Shown: positions 39,160-51,827 of the stretch, in pieces
Position numbering within the stretch: position 1 is the stretch's first letter
Layout of the letters: every line of letters starts with the position of its first letter
NCBI RefSeq assembly: GCF_040939455.1
Contig: NC_134111.1
Coordinates: forward strand, 59,352,501 to 59,416,500
Source: Microcebus murinus
Lineage: Eukaryota > Chordata > Mammalia > Primates > Cheirogaleidae
Reading direction: 5' to 3'
DNA: 64,000 nt
Notes under the pieces: model-generated
What the model saw: the letters and a program-made list of their open reading frames with translations, nothing else
Database searches by the model: none
What the model was told of the DNA's origin: nothing
Translations under genes and position numbers: made by a program

Positions 39160-40210
39160 TATAATGACATAAGTGTCTTCCATACCATAACTGAGGGACT
39201 AGCCCAAGTAAAGATAACTGAAGGAATGGTACTCTTTAACATGCTTAACAAGAACATGGTAGAAGCAGCTCTATAAGTGATAATTGTTTGTTCTTTTGTG
39301 CTGAATACAGCAAACATGTACAAATAGTGGTGTGTTCTCTTAGTCATTCAACATTGTGTCAGTTCAAGAGCAATATTCCTTTGAGAATGGCATGCCCCAA
39401 AGTTTTCTCCCATATGAGTACAAGTGCATTTTACTGCAATTTTCCACTCATTCCTAAATTCTTCCATGCTTTAAAACACTAGGAAATCTTTTCTTCCCTT
39501 TTGATGAAAGACTAACCCTCTTTAAGTTCTCACTGAAAGCCACCCAACTACTGGCAGGCAGTGAAACACAGGATCAGAAGAAACACTCACTTCCTACTAC
39601 ACACTCTTTTGACCAATTTGACTTTATTATATATTTATATTGCCTATTCAAAATATTTTAATTTTAAAAGTCACCCAACATCTACTGGTTTATACCATTT
39701 CTCATCATATTTGTAAGCTCCAAGTACTTAACAAAAGCCTCTTGCATAGCAGAATGTCCTCATAAATCTCCAAACCTCATGAATATCTTCATCCTGGATA
39801 TTTTTGTCATTCTTTTGTTAGAAAACTTGCCTCTAGACAATGAAATGTGGTTAAGAAATAGTGTAATGTGAAAGGCTGTGAAACCCTTGAATAAATCTGT
39901 TAACTGGCCTGTTTTTCATTTGTTCTCTCCTATAAATAAGATGATATATATCCTCATAAAAATACAAGAACACAAAGAAGACAGGAAGCATATGCCAAAT
40001 TATTAATATGAATTATAGGGCATAATAGAAAATAAAACCAACTCAAAAAGAATTGCACGTAAATCTACAAAAAAGGACAGATTCATCCTTTGAAACCAGT
40101 TAAGAGTCATACAAAATACTACTACACCCTTCAATTCTATAAAGCTCTACCTCTATTATTTTATGCAAATATGAGATATACTTATAAACTCTTTCCAGTC
40201 ATATGGTGAT
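39160..40210. other. No gene seen
   Basis: Unassigned sequence. Short open frames on both strands have no domain character. Confidence 0.5.
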
Positions 40211-40214
40211 AAAG

Positions 40215-40350
40215 CAGCTGTATGAAAGAGCTCTATACTTGAAGCCAAAAGTCCTGGGTTGAATTTCCAGTTCTACCCAATTCTACCCATATACTTGGGA
40301 AATCACAAACCTAGCTTCCCTTTCCTTGCCTATAATGTTGCTGCTAAGCA
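40215..40350 (+). repeat. MIR-like SINE fragment
   Basis: The order 'acttgaagccaaaagtcctg', 'ggttgaatttccagttctac', 'tgggaaatcac' and 'agcttccctttccttgcc' follows a MIR in sense orientation. Confidence 0.5.
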
Positions 40351-40947
40351 TTGTAACATACACCTGTGGCATGATGCCTGTAAACTGTAAAACACTACTG
40401 AAGCATAGATATTACTAACAACATTTCTCTCAAAGGTAAAATGAGATACCATGAAAATATTTTTTCTGTCACATTGGGATTCTCTAATGCTCTCATAGTT
40501 TTGTAAACACTCCAACATGTTCAAACCGGGAAAGAATAAAATTATACCAGGACCTATCTCTGACTAATAGCAAGACAATAGTAAAACTTTATGATTAATC
40601 ACCAGATATATCATGGGCATAGCTCTGTGTGTGTTTGTGCATATATTTGTGTCCATGTGGCTCTGAATATAGCTGAAACAGAAGCTTAAAACCAGTGAAA
40701 CCCAGAAGCTCTTGGGTTAAAATCCTCCAATTGTCCAACTATTGAGGAGCACATGAAAAAGATGGGTCCCTGGCTTACCTGAGAAATGAGACTGACACTG
40801 AATTCAATTTGAGGTATATGCTATATTTGGAAAAGAGAAAGATTCTTTGACACCTTCATAAGATGATGTCATGAAACAAGAAAGAAAATGCTTCTCTGAG
40901 AGAGTGGGAAAAGGAAAGTGACACCCTCTCTATACGTACAGTAGCTG

Positions 40948-41200
40948 TGATAGTCAGAATCCTAAAATGACTCCCATCCTTGTATAATCCTCTCCCCTTG
41001 TGTTTGGGCAGAACCTGTGAATATGATGAGATTTCACTCCAATGATTATGTTATATCATATGGCAAAAAGGATTTTGTAGATATAATCAAGGTCCCAAAT
41101 CAGTTGACTTTGAGTACATCAAAAGGAAGGTTACCTTAGATGGTTTTGACCTAATCAGATGATCCTTTCAAAGCAAGAATTTTCTCCAGTTCTAAGACTT
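40948..41200 (+). repeat. Ancient LTR-like repeat fragment
   Basis: 'gtgatagtcagaatcctaaa', 'gcagaacctgtgaatatgat' and 'atcatatggcaaaaaggatt', then 'tgtagatataatcaaggtcc', match the left half of a common old LTR family. The right half is missing. Confidence 0.5.
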
Positions 41201-41879
41201 CCCTTTCCAAATGCCTAGCATTGGTTTATGAAGAAGGCAGGCACAAAAACATAGCTTCTGAAAGACATTTTTAACATTTGAATGTTTATGCCTAGTGGGT
41301 TGGCATTAACAGATATTTAAAAGCAGCAATTTTGTCATAAATCAATTCTTTTCAGCCACAGAGTAATTCCGTCCTGTTTATCACAGAGATTAAAAAGATT
41401 CTTAAATAGTCAAGTTAACATCTCCTCTGGATAATTTAAGATGTTACACCAGATTGCAAGCTTTAATCACTTTGCATTTAGGCATATAATTTTCTGAGAC
41501 TTTAATGCCTGACAAAAATGCTGTTACTGAATATATGTTCATATACCAGAAAGAATAATGAAATTTAATAAGCACCTGCTGTGTACCAGATATCAGGTTA
41601 GGTGCTGGCATCAAAGACAAATTCCCAACCATAGATTACAAGTGAAGACTATGGTTCATGGAGAATTGTTAGAAACATTGCTATTAAAATCAGACACAAA
41701 AATATTTAACACTACACTATTTGACATGGAATTAGAGACTGTCCTGACCATGAAGAAAGCCAAGAAGAAATAAAATTATGGAAATACTGGAAATGAAGTA
41801 AACAAAACTGATTATTATCATCAGACAATATGACCATCTACATAAAGATCCTACAAGAAAATATAGATAAATGATTACA

Positions 41880-42760
41880 GTTGATTGGATATAATGTACC
41901 AAAAACATTCCTATCTATAAGAAACAAACAAATAAACATTTTAAAAAGTGATAAAACCAGAAACAGACTAGGAAAACTTATTTGCAACTCTTTAAAGTGG
42001 CAAAGGATTAGCATCCCAAATAGATAAACAAAAATTGATAATAAAATTTGCCAATAAAATAATTGGCAAAAATTTGGAAAAAAAGTACTTGACTTCACTA
42101 GTGAGGAAAACACTAATGAAAGCTACAATAAGATTTTTCAGACATCCATCAGATGAACAAAAATTTAAAAATCAGATAAAGCTATCAAGTAATAGTAAAC
42201 TAGTGTGCTATTTGATACAAGTCCTTTGGAGAACAATTTGGCGATATCTGACAAAGTTGAAGATACACAGATCCTACATCTCAGCAATTCTACTACTAGA
42301 GAAATTTTTGCAAATATGCCCAAAGAGTCATACACAAGCATTAAGAGTGTATGAGTAAAAAACTTGGAAGAACAAAAAATTTAGATACAACACAAATGTT
42401 CATCAAGGACAGAATATGTACATAAATTGTGGTATATTCATGCTTTGGAAAACCACATGGCCATGAAATGAGTACCACAGAACTATAGATATTAAAATGG
42501 AAAAAGCCTCCCAGTGGCAAAACAATAGCTAACGTCCACTAATATTTTTTAAAGTTTTGAAACACCACTATATTGTTTAGGAATGAACACAAATGTAGTT
42601 AAAATATGAAGACATGCATTTGACATGAAATGATAAATACCAAATACAGAAAAATGATTCCCTTGGTTTGAAGAGGAAGGCAGGAGGGATTCAATTGAGG
42701 TTAACATTTGAGAAAAGGACATCACTGCCTGTCCAAATAACCCAGTGTCTCACAAAAAGA
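41880..42760 (+). mobile_element. Old L1 3' region, sense
   Basis: The blocks 'aaggattagcatcccaaata', 'tcctttggagaacaatttgg', 'catctcagcaattctactac' and 'ttgtggtatattcatgcttt' give the order of an L1M distal ORF2 and 3' end. The 107-codon open frame at 42035-42358 lies in it and is residual. Confidence 0.65.
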
Positions 42761-42769
42761 AATATCTCT

Positions 42770-43630
42770 GCCTTAAAATTAGTCCTAATTAATTCATGTA
42801 CTTGGATCAGTGGAACCTCTGGATCACTAATATCAAAGGCTTCATAATATCAAGAAAGTGCTATCCAGAGTAAATTTCTGCTTTGACGTTATTCTAATGA
42901 GATACATAAATTAAACAATAGCATTTCTTCTTCATTCTTAGTCTTAAAACATGCCTATTTTAGGTCTACAGAGTCTTACAATAATGGTAGATAGCACTGT
43001 CATTGTTCTCAAAAAAGTAAACTCAAAATGCAATGTACTTGTTGTCAAGGGTAGTTGGTTCTTAGAGGACATCTTCTTTTGAAATTTATTATCAACAGTT
43101 TTTGTGACAAATTTTAATCAAATCAAACTTCAATTTGTTTCTTTTCCCAAATTGTTTACTGTGAAAAATTTTAAACAGAGAAAATTGATAGAATTCTACA
43201 ACAAACTAGATTTTGTCATTTTAACTTTAACTTAATTTTTTCAATAAAAAGGGATTCAGAAGTATATATTTTTGTCATAAAAATGTACATGCTGAAATTG
43301 ATCAGCATGCAGAAAAATGGCTTAATGAAGTAATGATCACTACATTTTTAAAAATTCAAAGACAACAACATACTCAGAGGAGTAAAGCTTGAGATGGTAG
43401 CAGGAAGCAGAGACTTTGCCAGACATACTTTCCAAGTATGTCTGTTGCAATTATATATTCAGGAACCAGAGAGGAAAACAGCAGGTAGACACCAGCTAGG
43501 TCCTACTGTCCACTGCAGAATATAGGTTAATCTATCATCTGGCCACCATAAGCTCCCATTTTGATTGGTGCACTAAAGTGGGTTTTGGGTGCCCAGAAAT
43601 AGTATCAATTCATATCCAATGTCTAGTAAT
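42770..43630. other. No gene seen
   Basis: AT-rich unassigned sequence. Confidence 0.5.
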
Positions 43631-43639
43631 CTCTGAAAT

Positions 43640-44340
43640 GTCTGGGTATTTCCTTTCCCCAAGTGCACAGTTATGCTAATAAGTCACCATTTGGGATGGC
43701 CCAGGGGGAAATTTACATTCTATACCTGTGATTGCTGTAGCATCCTTCTTCAAGGGAATCTGGCCTCCCCTTCAATCAAGGGGTTCTAGCTCTGAGTACT
43801 GGTTTAGGTCTAAAAACTAAGTAGAAATCCATCGCTGTCCACTAGGTGATTCAAGTCAAGATTTCAGCCATTAGAGCTGCAGTTTTTCCTGTTTTCTAAA
43901 TTAAGCACCATTTTAATAGGCTGCTCATCTCTTTCATTCCTCATGATGACATGGTCAATGAATCACTGCCAAAAATTCCTACAGGTCAAAATAGCTGATT
44001 ACCTTTATAATAATCAGAACCTACTGCCCTTTATGGCAATTGTACCTTCCATGTCTTTGGCAATTAATTATTGTCACTTGGCCGCTGCTCTTCCAGGATC
44101 CCATCACCGCTGATGAAATCAGGGAACCTATCACAGCGGTGATATTTCCCTCCATTACATGTGACTTACAGTTGAAAGCCACCACAGTGTTCTTCAGCGG
44201 TGTGGGTGACCCCTCACTATGTGTCTCTCATTGCTTTCTAAGGGAGTGTCCTCTGGGTCTTCTCAGAAGACACTGTTGAGGGTATGGATACCCAGAACCT
44301 GTGTAACAAATCCACCCCATCATTCCTGCTCTAAGGCATT
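43640..44340 (-). mobile_element. Second ERVL-like internal fragment, antisense
   Basis: The stretch around 43740-43860 ('ctggcctccccttcaatcaa' and the sequence after it) resembles 32080-32290 in the first complex, and the same orientation fits. It is decayed, with no coding capacity. The assignment rests on similarity to the first fragment and on general character. Confidence 0.4.
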
Positions 44341-44369
44341 GGAGTCATAAACCTTTAGATTCCTCCCTT

Positions 44370-44640
44370 GTACATCAAGAGTCAACAAATGTTTTCTGTA
44401 ATGGGCCAAATTGTACATCTTTTAGGCTTTATGAGCCAAGAGGCAAAATTAAAGAGATTCTGTCACAGGGAGGATTATAATTGCTATATCTAGAAAAGAC
44501 AGAACACCATATGAAAGGAAAAGACAGAGCAATGTCAGTGTTCAACTTCCAAAACTGTATTTTGTAACCCCAAATGAGAGATTTTACAAATTCCAAAATT
44601 CATTCTTCCATACAAAAAGCAAATCCTTGGGGTTTGGAAA
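44370..44640 (+). mobile_element. MER5-type/Charlie-derived hAT fragment
   Basis: It opens 'agagtcaacaaatgttttct', 'gtaatgggccaaattgtaca' and 'ttttaggctttatgagccaa', the standard left part of a common non-autonomous hAT family. The right end is degraded. Confidence 0.5.
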
Positions 44641-44649
44641 TAGGGGTTT

Positions 44650-46105
44650 TTTTAAGCCATTGTATAAAGAAGATATAAGAAATAAAGGAAGTCCCACTAA
44701 AGATGAAACAAAAAACTTAGAGTCTGCTAAAAGGAAAGACTGGGGGTGGAGTGGGAGAGATGTTAAAGCAGATAATAACACTTCCCAACCCCTGGGCATC
44801 AGCCAAAGGGAAAGAGATTCCCAAATGGATCAAGGAGGAAGCCCAAATAATCTTGGTGGCTGCTCTCCTCTTTTCAGCATAGTACTGCTAAGAGCAGCGT
44901 GTAGCTAAGGGTGGGCTGAGGGATGGCCCGGGTTCGCCACAGCCAACTGTGTTCCAAGAGCTAAGGGATGCGGGCATTGTAGAGGTGCTGAGAAGGAGGC
45001 TGGACCAGTGGAGAGCTCAAGTCAAGACAGCAGGCACATCACGACTGGTGACGAACGAAACCACGAACTTAGGCAGAGGACACTTACACATTAGTCTCTG
45101 TAGGACTAGACTGGACCAATCAACGTCCTTTCAGCAGAGACCAGTGTGAAAGAGAAAACAGGCAGAACTCAGCCTACTAGAGAGGCCACCGTGAGTTAAT
45201 GTAAACCACACACACACACACACAACCCTAGACACTCTCTGGAAATGGAGGAGAGAGAAGCCCTTGGTAAAGGAGAGAAACAGCCTTTCACGAAGTTTGA
45301 ACTTTGAATTGATTATTTCCCCCAAAGAAGCTATTCTAGACTGAGGAGACTAAATAACATTTAATTAGGCAAGATTAAGTGTACTGATTCTCCACCACCC
45401 AAGACCCACTATTCACAGGACTCCAAAGAAAGATCATTTCTCAAAACAAATGGGTATTATTTGTCTGGGCCCATTTTGTTTGTAAGGTTTAACTCTTAAT
45501 ACTCTGGCCCAGTGGGCTCAGGTGTTGCTATGTGGTGGATTAAAGTGACAGGAATTATTGTTTTTAACAAAGTATAAAACTGTTCTCAAGTGAGGTGTTT
45601 TGTTTTTACCCATACCACCATTTGACAAATATTCCCTCCAGTTAAGTAGAATTTGTTGAAATTTTTTCTATACTTTCATTGTACAAAAACAAATTGGAGG
45701 TTTTATTTTCTATTTTCAATCTCTTCTCTAACTTCACCTTATATGAGGTTTGCACCCTTGGTTAAAACAACCACTACCTTCACTAGACTATTTTTCCTTC
45801 CTAGTAAGCATGTTATTTCTTTCCTGCCTTCTTGGTTAACAATCTTGAATGAACTCCCCCCACAGCCATTTTCTTCATCATCAATTCTGTCTCTTATCCC
45901 TTGTGTTTTGAATTTTGTTCCCACAGCTCTCAACTGCATTATTATAGGTACTTTCCACACTTCTTATCTCTCTTTTTTGAATCCACCTTTTACATCAGGA
46001 TAAAGTAAGTCTTCTTAAAAGACCCATCCCATATGTAACTCTCCTTTTTAGAGAAAAATTCCTAAGGTCCTCTTCATTTTTTTCCCACCTAAACTATTTA
46101 ACTAC
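44650..46105. other. No gene seen; includes a CpG-containing patch and a (CA)n run
   Basis: Around 44930-45080 the sequence is less AT-rich and holds several CpGs, with a 66-codon open frame of no known family. A (CA)n run lies at 45209-45225. I see no splice or promoter context that would make it a gene. Confidence 0.4.
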
Positions 46106-46111
46106 TTTGCA

Positions 46112-46690
46112 AGGAATAATATTTCTCAATCCTGGTTTACACATTAAAGTCTTCTGGTAAGCTTGAAAAACATCACGATTCCTGATGCAGAAAAATCAGA
46201 ATAGTGGGTCCCAGCTATCAATATATTTTAAGAGCCCTACAAGTGCTTCTAATGTGCAGCCAAGGTTTAGAATCATTGATCTAGAACTAGATCAAGTCAA
46301 ATTTGGGATAGATTGTCCTAGGCCCAGAGCAATGGTGCATCACAGTCACCTGGAGGAGTTTGTTAATATTCCTGGACTTCAGACCTACTGAATTTAACTC
46401 TCTGGTGAAAGATGCTGAAGCCTATTTTTAACAAGCTCCCCAGGCATTCTTAGTTAGCCAAAATGGTCCTGGTTTGGTGACCAGCATTTGGAAACCAATC
46501 ACCTAGCAATGTTTCTCGATCTTTAATGTGCATATAAATTACCTGAGAAATCTTGTTCACGTGCAGGTTTTAATTTAGTAGGTAGGTTTGTGGCAAAATC
46601 TGAGATTCATTACCTCTAATGAGCTTCCAGGTGATGGTAATGTTGCTAGTCTATGGATTGCACTTTTGAATAGTCAGCGCCTAAACTATA
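46112..46690. mobile_element. Three MER5A-like hAT fragments side by side
   Basis: Three consecutive blocks look like copies of the same small non-autonomous hAT family: about 46112-46290 ('tttctcaatcctggtttaca' to 'aggtttagaatcattgatct'), about 46315-46500 ('ggtgcatcacagtcacctgg', 'cagacctactgaatttaact', 'taacaagctccccaggcatt') and about 46505-46690 ('tttctcgatctttaatgtgc', 'gcttccaggtgatggtaatg'). Each is diverged, and the borders are approximate. Confidence 0.5.
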
Positions 46691-46699
46691 CAAAACTGA

Positions 46700-48350
46700 T
46701 TTTCCCAATAGGTATATTTCCTCCCTCTTCCTTGCTGGCATCATTGGCAGCTTTGTTCTGGTGGCTGTGACTTTCTAAAATGCTCATCTCCTTTCTTAGT
46801 GACCACACACCCCACTCACGCACCCCTTTACTGCAGCTCCACTTCAACCTCTGCCTGCTAAACTTCTCCTAGGACATTTAGTGTCCAAACTAGTCAAATT
46901 TTTTAAGCTTACTAGCATACTTACTAATTATTTTGAAATGTGTTTTTCTGGGATCCCTGACTCATTGTTTTCAGAGACTATCTAAGAATATAGAAGGTAT
47001 CTTTAAATTATTGGCTAATTGATTTATTGATTAATAGTTATTATAAGGCTATTGTCCCCATTATTATATATTGGTTGAGAAAATACACATTAAAACCATC
47101 AATTTATTAATGCTTTTATATAAACATTTCACTTAACAAAATAGCATATAACTTTAAAATAGTATTACATAAGAGATATGAATTTGGATTATCAATAAAT
47201 AACTCAGGAACAGTTCATATTCACTGTATGTAAATTTATGTAAAAAGAGTCTAAATAAAAGAGAGTCTGTCATTAAACAGTTGTCAACAAAAAATAGCAA
47301 AAACATAATTTATAAAAGAGAGAGACAGAGTTGGAAAAAAACATGCAGATTATCTGAGGGCAGTGTGTTTTTGCTTTTATTTGGATTAGCTGATTGGCTG
47401 GAAGCCATCAAAAAGACCAGTGTGGGTTGTCTGCTCTGGAGCAGGTTGATGAGCTATTAGTAAAAACTATTTTAGTACGTCCAGATTCTCTGAGAAAGTA
47501 AGCTGAGCAGTGTTCATGACAAACTGCCTCTGTATGTATGCCAGAATCCTTCTGTTAGCATTTCCACTTTAGTTAAGCTAAACTTATACTACTTGCCCCC
47601 TCAAAATTTCTCAATTCTATAGGCAATTCTTGATCTTCATTCTAATTTGTAATAAGAATTTTGTGGCCCATCATGTCTTTCTTCCCCCAGATTGGGAATC
47701 CCCATTCTAAGGCACTATCCATGTCATCTTCTTGTGTGCATATCCAGCAGTTATCAACTGACATGCAGACTTGTCACTCTGTTACTCACATCACTCCAAG
47801 ATTGACTTTGGAAAACAGCAATTTCCCAGTATGAAAAGAATGACAACAGGATAGAAAAAGAGTCATAACAACTAACATAATATCACAATCCTGTTGCTGC
47901 CAAATATTAGTGAATATATGCCATTTTATAATTATTAATAACCATAGGCCCTTTCATACAAATCTTTGTCTATATAGTAACTTCTGATTGTTTCAGACTG
48001 ATGACTCTGTTATGTGTTAGGTTGAGCTTAAAATTTCAAGTTTTGATATGTTAAGTTCTCACATCTGAACATGTGAGTTATTAATAATCAATCAGAATAT
48101 ATATGTTATTATCAAAAGGTATAAATGTTAGGAGACAATTTTCCATGGGTCTTTTTTGTTTCTGCACCTCTTGTGAGCAGAGGCACTGTCTTCTGTTCTA
48201 GACTATCTTTTCAAGGATATTTGTACAATGAACAGCTTTGGTAAATAGAGATATTTCCTCTAGAGCAAAGGGCAGATGTACTTATTGTCCATAATAAAAA
48301 ATTCAGATTTCCTTAAGTTCAGGGTTTCTCTTTCATAACATAACGTACTA
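46700..48350. other. No gene seen
   Basis: AT-rich unassigned DNA with no exon-like structure. Confidence 0.5.
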
Positions 48351-48352
48351 TT

Positions 48353-48397
48353 TATACAGGTATTATCTAGTCCTATTATACAGGTATTATCTAGTCC
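48353..48397. repeat. 21-bp tandem duplication
   Basis: Two identical 21-bp copies, starting tatacaggtattatctagtc, at 48353-48373 and 48377-48397, separated by three bases. Confidence 0.9.
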
Positions 48398-48478
48398 CAC
48401 ATCATACTGTGGGAACAGAGGCTCAGAGAACCAATGCCAAAATGCTCGTACTCTAGCTATTGCTATGGCCAGAGTATA

Positions 48479-48611
48479 GGTTACAATGAATCACTATAGA
48501 TTACAATGAATCACTACATTCTTTGTAACCTAACAGGTTACAATGAATCAGGTTACAATGATTCAGGTTACAATGAATCACTACACTTAACAGGTTACAA
48601 TGAATCATTAC
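48479..48611. repeat. Small minisatellite based on ttacaatgaatca
   Basis: Six copies of ttacaatgaatca occur at 48481, 48501, 48538, 48553 (one mismatch), 48568 and 48595. They have irregular spacing, and some are followed by ctacactt-type spacer. Not a CRISPR array: the units are short and the spacers are degenerate copies of one another. Confidence 0.9.
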
Positions 48612-48619
48612 ACTTCCTT

Positions 48620-49560
48620 AAAAATGGTAGTTAACATCAGTTGCTACCAAAAATATCATTGCAATGAAAGTGGGCTTTCCTATGAAGTAGTTCTATAGCA
48701 AAGTTTAATTATCAAAGCTAAGAGCATACAGGAAACATACATTTTCTATGTAATATAAACTGAAATTTAATACCTAATATAAACATTTTCATAGTTATGG
48801 GAGTATTTAAGAGAATATTTTATATTGATTACATTATTTACTTATGCAACATAAAGAATCAATACATTTCATCATTTTCTTTATCCATTTATTTTAAAGA
48901 CAGATTAAGATTTCCTTTACAAGAAATTCATGGAAGGGAGGTGAAAGATCATGTAGTATAAATTTCTACTTCTTTGAGAAGATAATGAAGCACAAAGAGG
49001 CAAGAAATGACTCCACTTCTTTTTACTATTGTCTACCTTCTATTTCAATACATCTAGTTCTAGACAATAGCATGTTAAAAAAAAAGTTAAATAATAAAAA
49101 AATGAAAAAATAGTTTTTCAGAAAATAAATCACTTAAAATATATTTTGTCTTTAGCAATTAGGTATTTTATCTTAATAGCACAATGGGTCAGCATTTCAA
49201 TATAATATTAAAATGTTTAAATAAGTACTTTCTAAATATATTGAAATCCAATTCTACTTAAGATTTAGTTTTAACTTTGTTTTCTGTACACCATTTTATG
49301 CATAACTATCTCAGACTTTTTATATAAAATTGCCTTAAATATGTTGCTTATTCAACCCAAATTTCTGTGATATATACATCCTCTGATATAATAAAAACCA
49401 AAAATATTATAATAGGAAACCTTAACCATAAGAAAAATATCCTAATTTCTTGCTTATATAAAACAAATCACCTGTATTTTCTACACTAATCACCCTAAAA
49501 AGTAGTCATAAATAGTAGCATCTGGCCATAAAACAAGGGAGAATCTGCCGTCCAATAAGA
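48620..49560. other. No gene seen
   Basis: Very AT-rich unassigned DNA. Confidence 0.5.
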
Positions 49561-49574
49561 ATACTAATATTTTT

Positions 49575-49790
49575 AGAGTACTTACTATGTGGTAGGTAAT
49601 ATGTTAAGTTCTTACATATACAGTTTGATTTAAGCCTAACGACCTGTAAGGTAGACATTATAATCCCTATTTTTATGTACGGTAAAGCTAGGGCATAGAA
49701 AATGTGTAGAAATTGACCATGATCACAATTAGTAAGTGGTATAGCCAGAAATTGAACTCAAAAAGTCTAGCACCAAAAATCGATGTACTA
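49575..49790 (-). repeat. MIR-like SINE fragment, antisense
   Basis: 'ttactatgtggtaggtaata', 'taaggtagacattataatcc' and 'aagtggtatagccagaaatt' follow the antisense MIR order. Confidence 0.5.
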
Positions 49791-50429
49791 AAACACTATG
49801 CTACACTATATACAAACCACTATGCAACACAACTGCAGTTGTATTGCTTTCAAACACACCTCAAAATTCACTTCTTTCTTTACACCCATATTTAGCAAAG
49901 CACCCACAGTGCCTTCTGCTAGGTACCCCCGGCAAACACAATGAAATGAGGTCCTAGCCACCAGTAAACTCTTCCCCAGTTATCCCCACTAAATTCTTAT
50001 TTCTTTAATATGTGCCCTGACCTTAAATTTATAATAATCTGATAGTTGTATGTGCAGAATTGGCAGACAAAAAACACATATCATCCCTACCAATATGAAA
50101 TCTTAGAATGCAGAGCATAGGACAAAATAAAAATTGACACATAATTTTTAATTTAATCACATTTATTAATTTCAAAGCCTCATTCTCAGATAGATAGATA
50201 TACCCCGCCCAACACAGCCCCCCACACAAACCTGTACTTAATCTATTTGGAATTGCCACCTCTTATCACAGTGAAGCAGGAAATAAATGCAAAGGCCTAT
50301 ACCCAAAGAAATTTCATTTTCACAAGTATTTATAAATAGTTCAAGAAGACTATTTTCTACTAACTTTATTTTCTTTTGTACATCCTTGACTGCTCATTTT
50401 ATCCAACAATGTTCAGTTAGACCTAGGAA

Positions 50430-50707
50430 CTCTCTACTCCTTCCTAAAAACACTCAATAAAATAGGAATAAATAGAAACTTTCTTAATATATCTTAGCCC
50501 AAAAGCCAGGAGCTCGTATAGTAGGGAAATACTAGAAGCATTCCTTTTAAAGGCAAGAACGAGACAAGGAAAACCACTATCACCACTACTATTTCACATT
50601 GTATGGGAGGTATTAGTTGCAATGCCATGAAGAAAAATAAAGCATTTGGGGCATTTGAATTGGAAAATGCCCTACTTGATTTCTCTTGCTTAATAATATA
50701 AATATCA
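50430..50707 (+). mobile_element. Host L1 ORF2 fragment, left part (split by the PDIA6 retrocopy)
   Basis: 'taaaaacactcaataaaata', 'tactagaagcattcctttta' and 'ggcaagaacgagacaaggaa' are diverged L1 ORF2 (reverse-transcriptase region) in sense. The L1 continues after the retrocopy at 54797 with the next part of ORF2. The last 16 bases (50692-50707) are the left copy of the retrocopy's target duplication. Confidence 0.7.
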
Positions 50708-51463
50708 GAGCTGGCGGCGGCGGCGGCGACTGCACAAAGGCTCGGCGCTCGGCATGGCTCGCCTGGGGCTCGGTCTGGTGAGCTGTACCTTCTTTCTAGC
50801 AGTGAATGGTCTATATTCTTCTAGCGATGATGTAATTGAATTAACTCCATCAAATTTCAACCGAGAAGTCATTCAAAGTGATAGTTTGTGGCTTGTAGAA
50901 TTCTATGCTCCATGGTGTGGTCACTGTCAAAAGTTAACACCAGAATGGAAGAAAGCAGCAACTGCATTAAAAGATGTTGTAAAAGTTGGTGCAGTTGACG
51001 TGGATAAACATCAGTCCCTGGGAGGTCAGTATGGTGTTCAGGGATTCCCTACCATCAAGATTTTTGGATCCAACAAAAACAGACCAGAAGATTACCAGGG
51101 TGGCAGAACTGATGAAGCCATTGTAGATGTGCTCTGCGCCAGCTCGTGAAGGATCGCCTCGGGGGAAGGAGTGGTGGATATAGTTCTGGAAAACAAGGGA
51201 GAGGTGATAGTTCAAGTAAGAAGGATGTGATTGAGCTGACGGAAGACAGCTTTGATGAAAATGTCCTTGACAGTGAAGATGTTTGGATGGTTGAGTTTTA
51301 TGCTCCTTGGTGTGGACACTGCAAAAACCTGGAGCCAGAATGGGCTGCTGCAGCTTCAGAGGTAAAAGAACAAACAAAAGGAAAGGTGAAATTGGCAGCT
51401 GTGGATGCTACAGTCAATCAGGTTCTGGCCTCCCGATATGGGATTAGGGGATTTCCTACAATC

Positions 51464-51476
51464 AAGATATTTCAGA
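51464..51476 (+). repeat. Target-site copy 1 (aagatatttcaga), left of Alu
   Basis: Original PDIA6 coding sequence at the insertion point. It is identical over 13 nt to copy 2 at 51815-51827, and shares its last 10 nt with copy 3 at 53302-53311. Confidence 0.95.
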
Positions 51477-51814
51477 GGCCGGGCGCGGTGGCTCACGCCT
51501 GTAATCCTAGCACTTTGGGAGGCCGAGGCGGGCGGATCGCTCAAGGTCAGGAGTTCGAAACCAGCCTGAGCGAGACCCCGTCTCTACCAAAAATAGAAAG
51601 AAATTAATTGACCAACTAAAAATATATATACAAAAAATTAGCCGGGCATGGTGGCTCATGCCTGTAGTCCCAGCTACTTGGGAGGCTGAGGCAGTAGGAT
51701 CACTGAGCCCAGGAGATTGAGGTTGCTGTGAGCTAGGCTGACGCCAGGGCACTCACTCTAGCCTGGGCAATAAAGTGAGACTCTGTCTCAAAAAAAAAAA
51801 AAAAAAAAAAAAAA
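51477..51814 (+). mobile_element. Alu SINE, plus strand, inside the PDIA6 retrocopy
   Basis: Full dimeric Alu beginning ggccgggcgcggtggctcac, with the linker 'attaattgaccaactaaaaa', and ending in a poly(A) tail of over 20 nt. It is flanked by the perfect 13-nt duplication aagatatttcaga (51464-51476 and 51815-51827). The long uninterrupted A tail suggests it is one of the younger insertions here. Confidence 0.97.
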
Positions 51815-51827
51815 AAGATATTTCAGA
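51815..51827 (+). repeat. Target-site copy 2, shared by the Alu (right) and the TMEM230 retrocopy (left)
   Basis: Identical to copy 1. It closes the Alu insertion and opens the TMEM230 insertion, so the two retro-insertions used the same endonuclease site. Confidence 0.93.

Noticed and set aside
40779..40820. 42-nt minus-strand segment between an AG acceptor and a GTAAGC donor
   Set aside because: Open in one frame, but too short, isolated and phase-unlinked to any other candidate; expected by chance in 64 kb.
44930..45080. CpG-containing patch as a promoter or CpG island
   Set aside because: Too short, only modest CpG content, no exon or transcription-start context.
45653..46003. 116-codon plus-strand open frame
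   Set aside because: Overlaps a minus-strand open frame, low complexity (Phe/Ser/Leu), no domain or gene structure.
48479..48611. Regularly repeated short unit resembling a CRISPR array
   Set aside because: The units are 13 bp, the spacing is irregular and the spacers resemble each other; the host is a mammal.
51146..51607. A 153-codon open frame with a second thioredoxin domain as a stand-alone gene
   Set aside because: It is the frameshifted middle of the PDIA6 retrocopy and its C-terminal part is translated Alu sequence.
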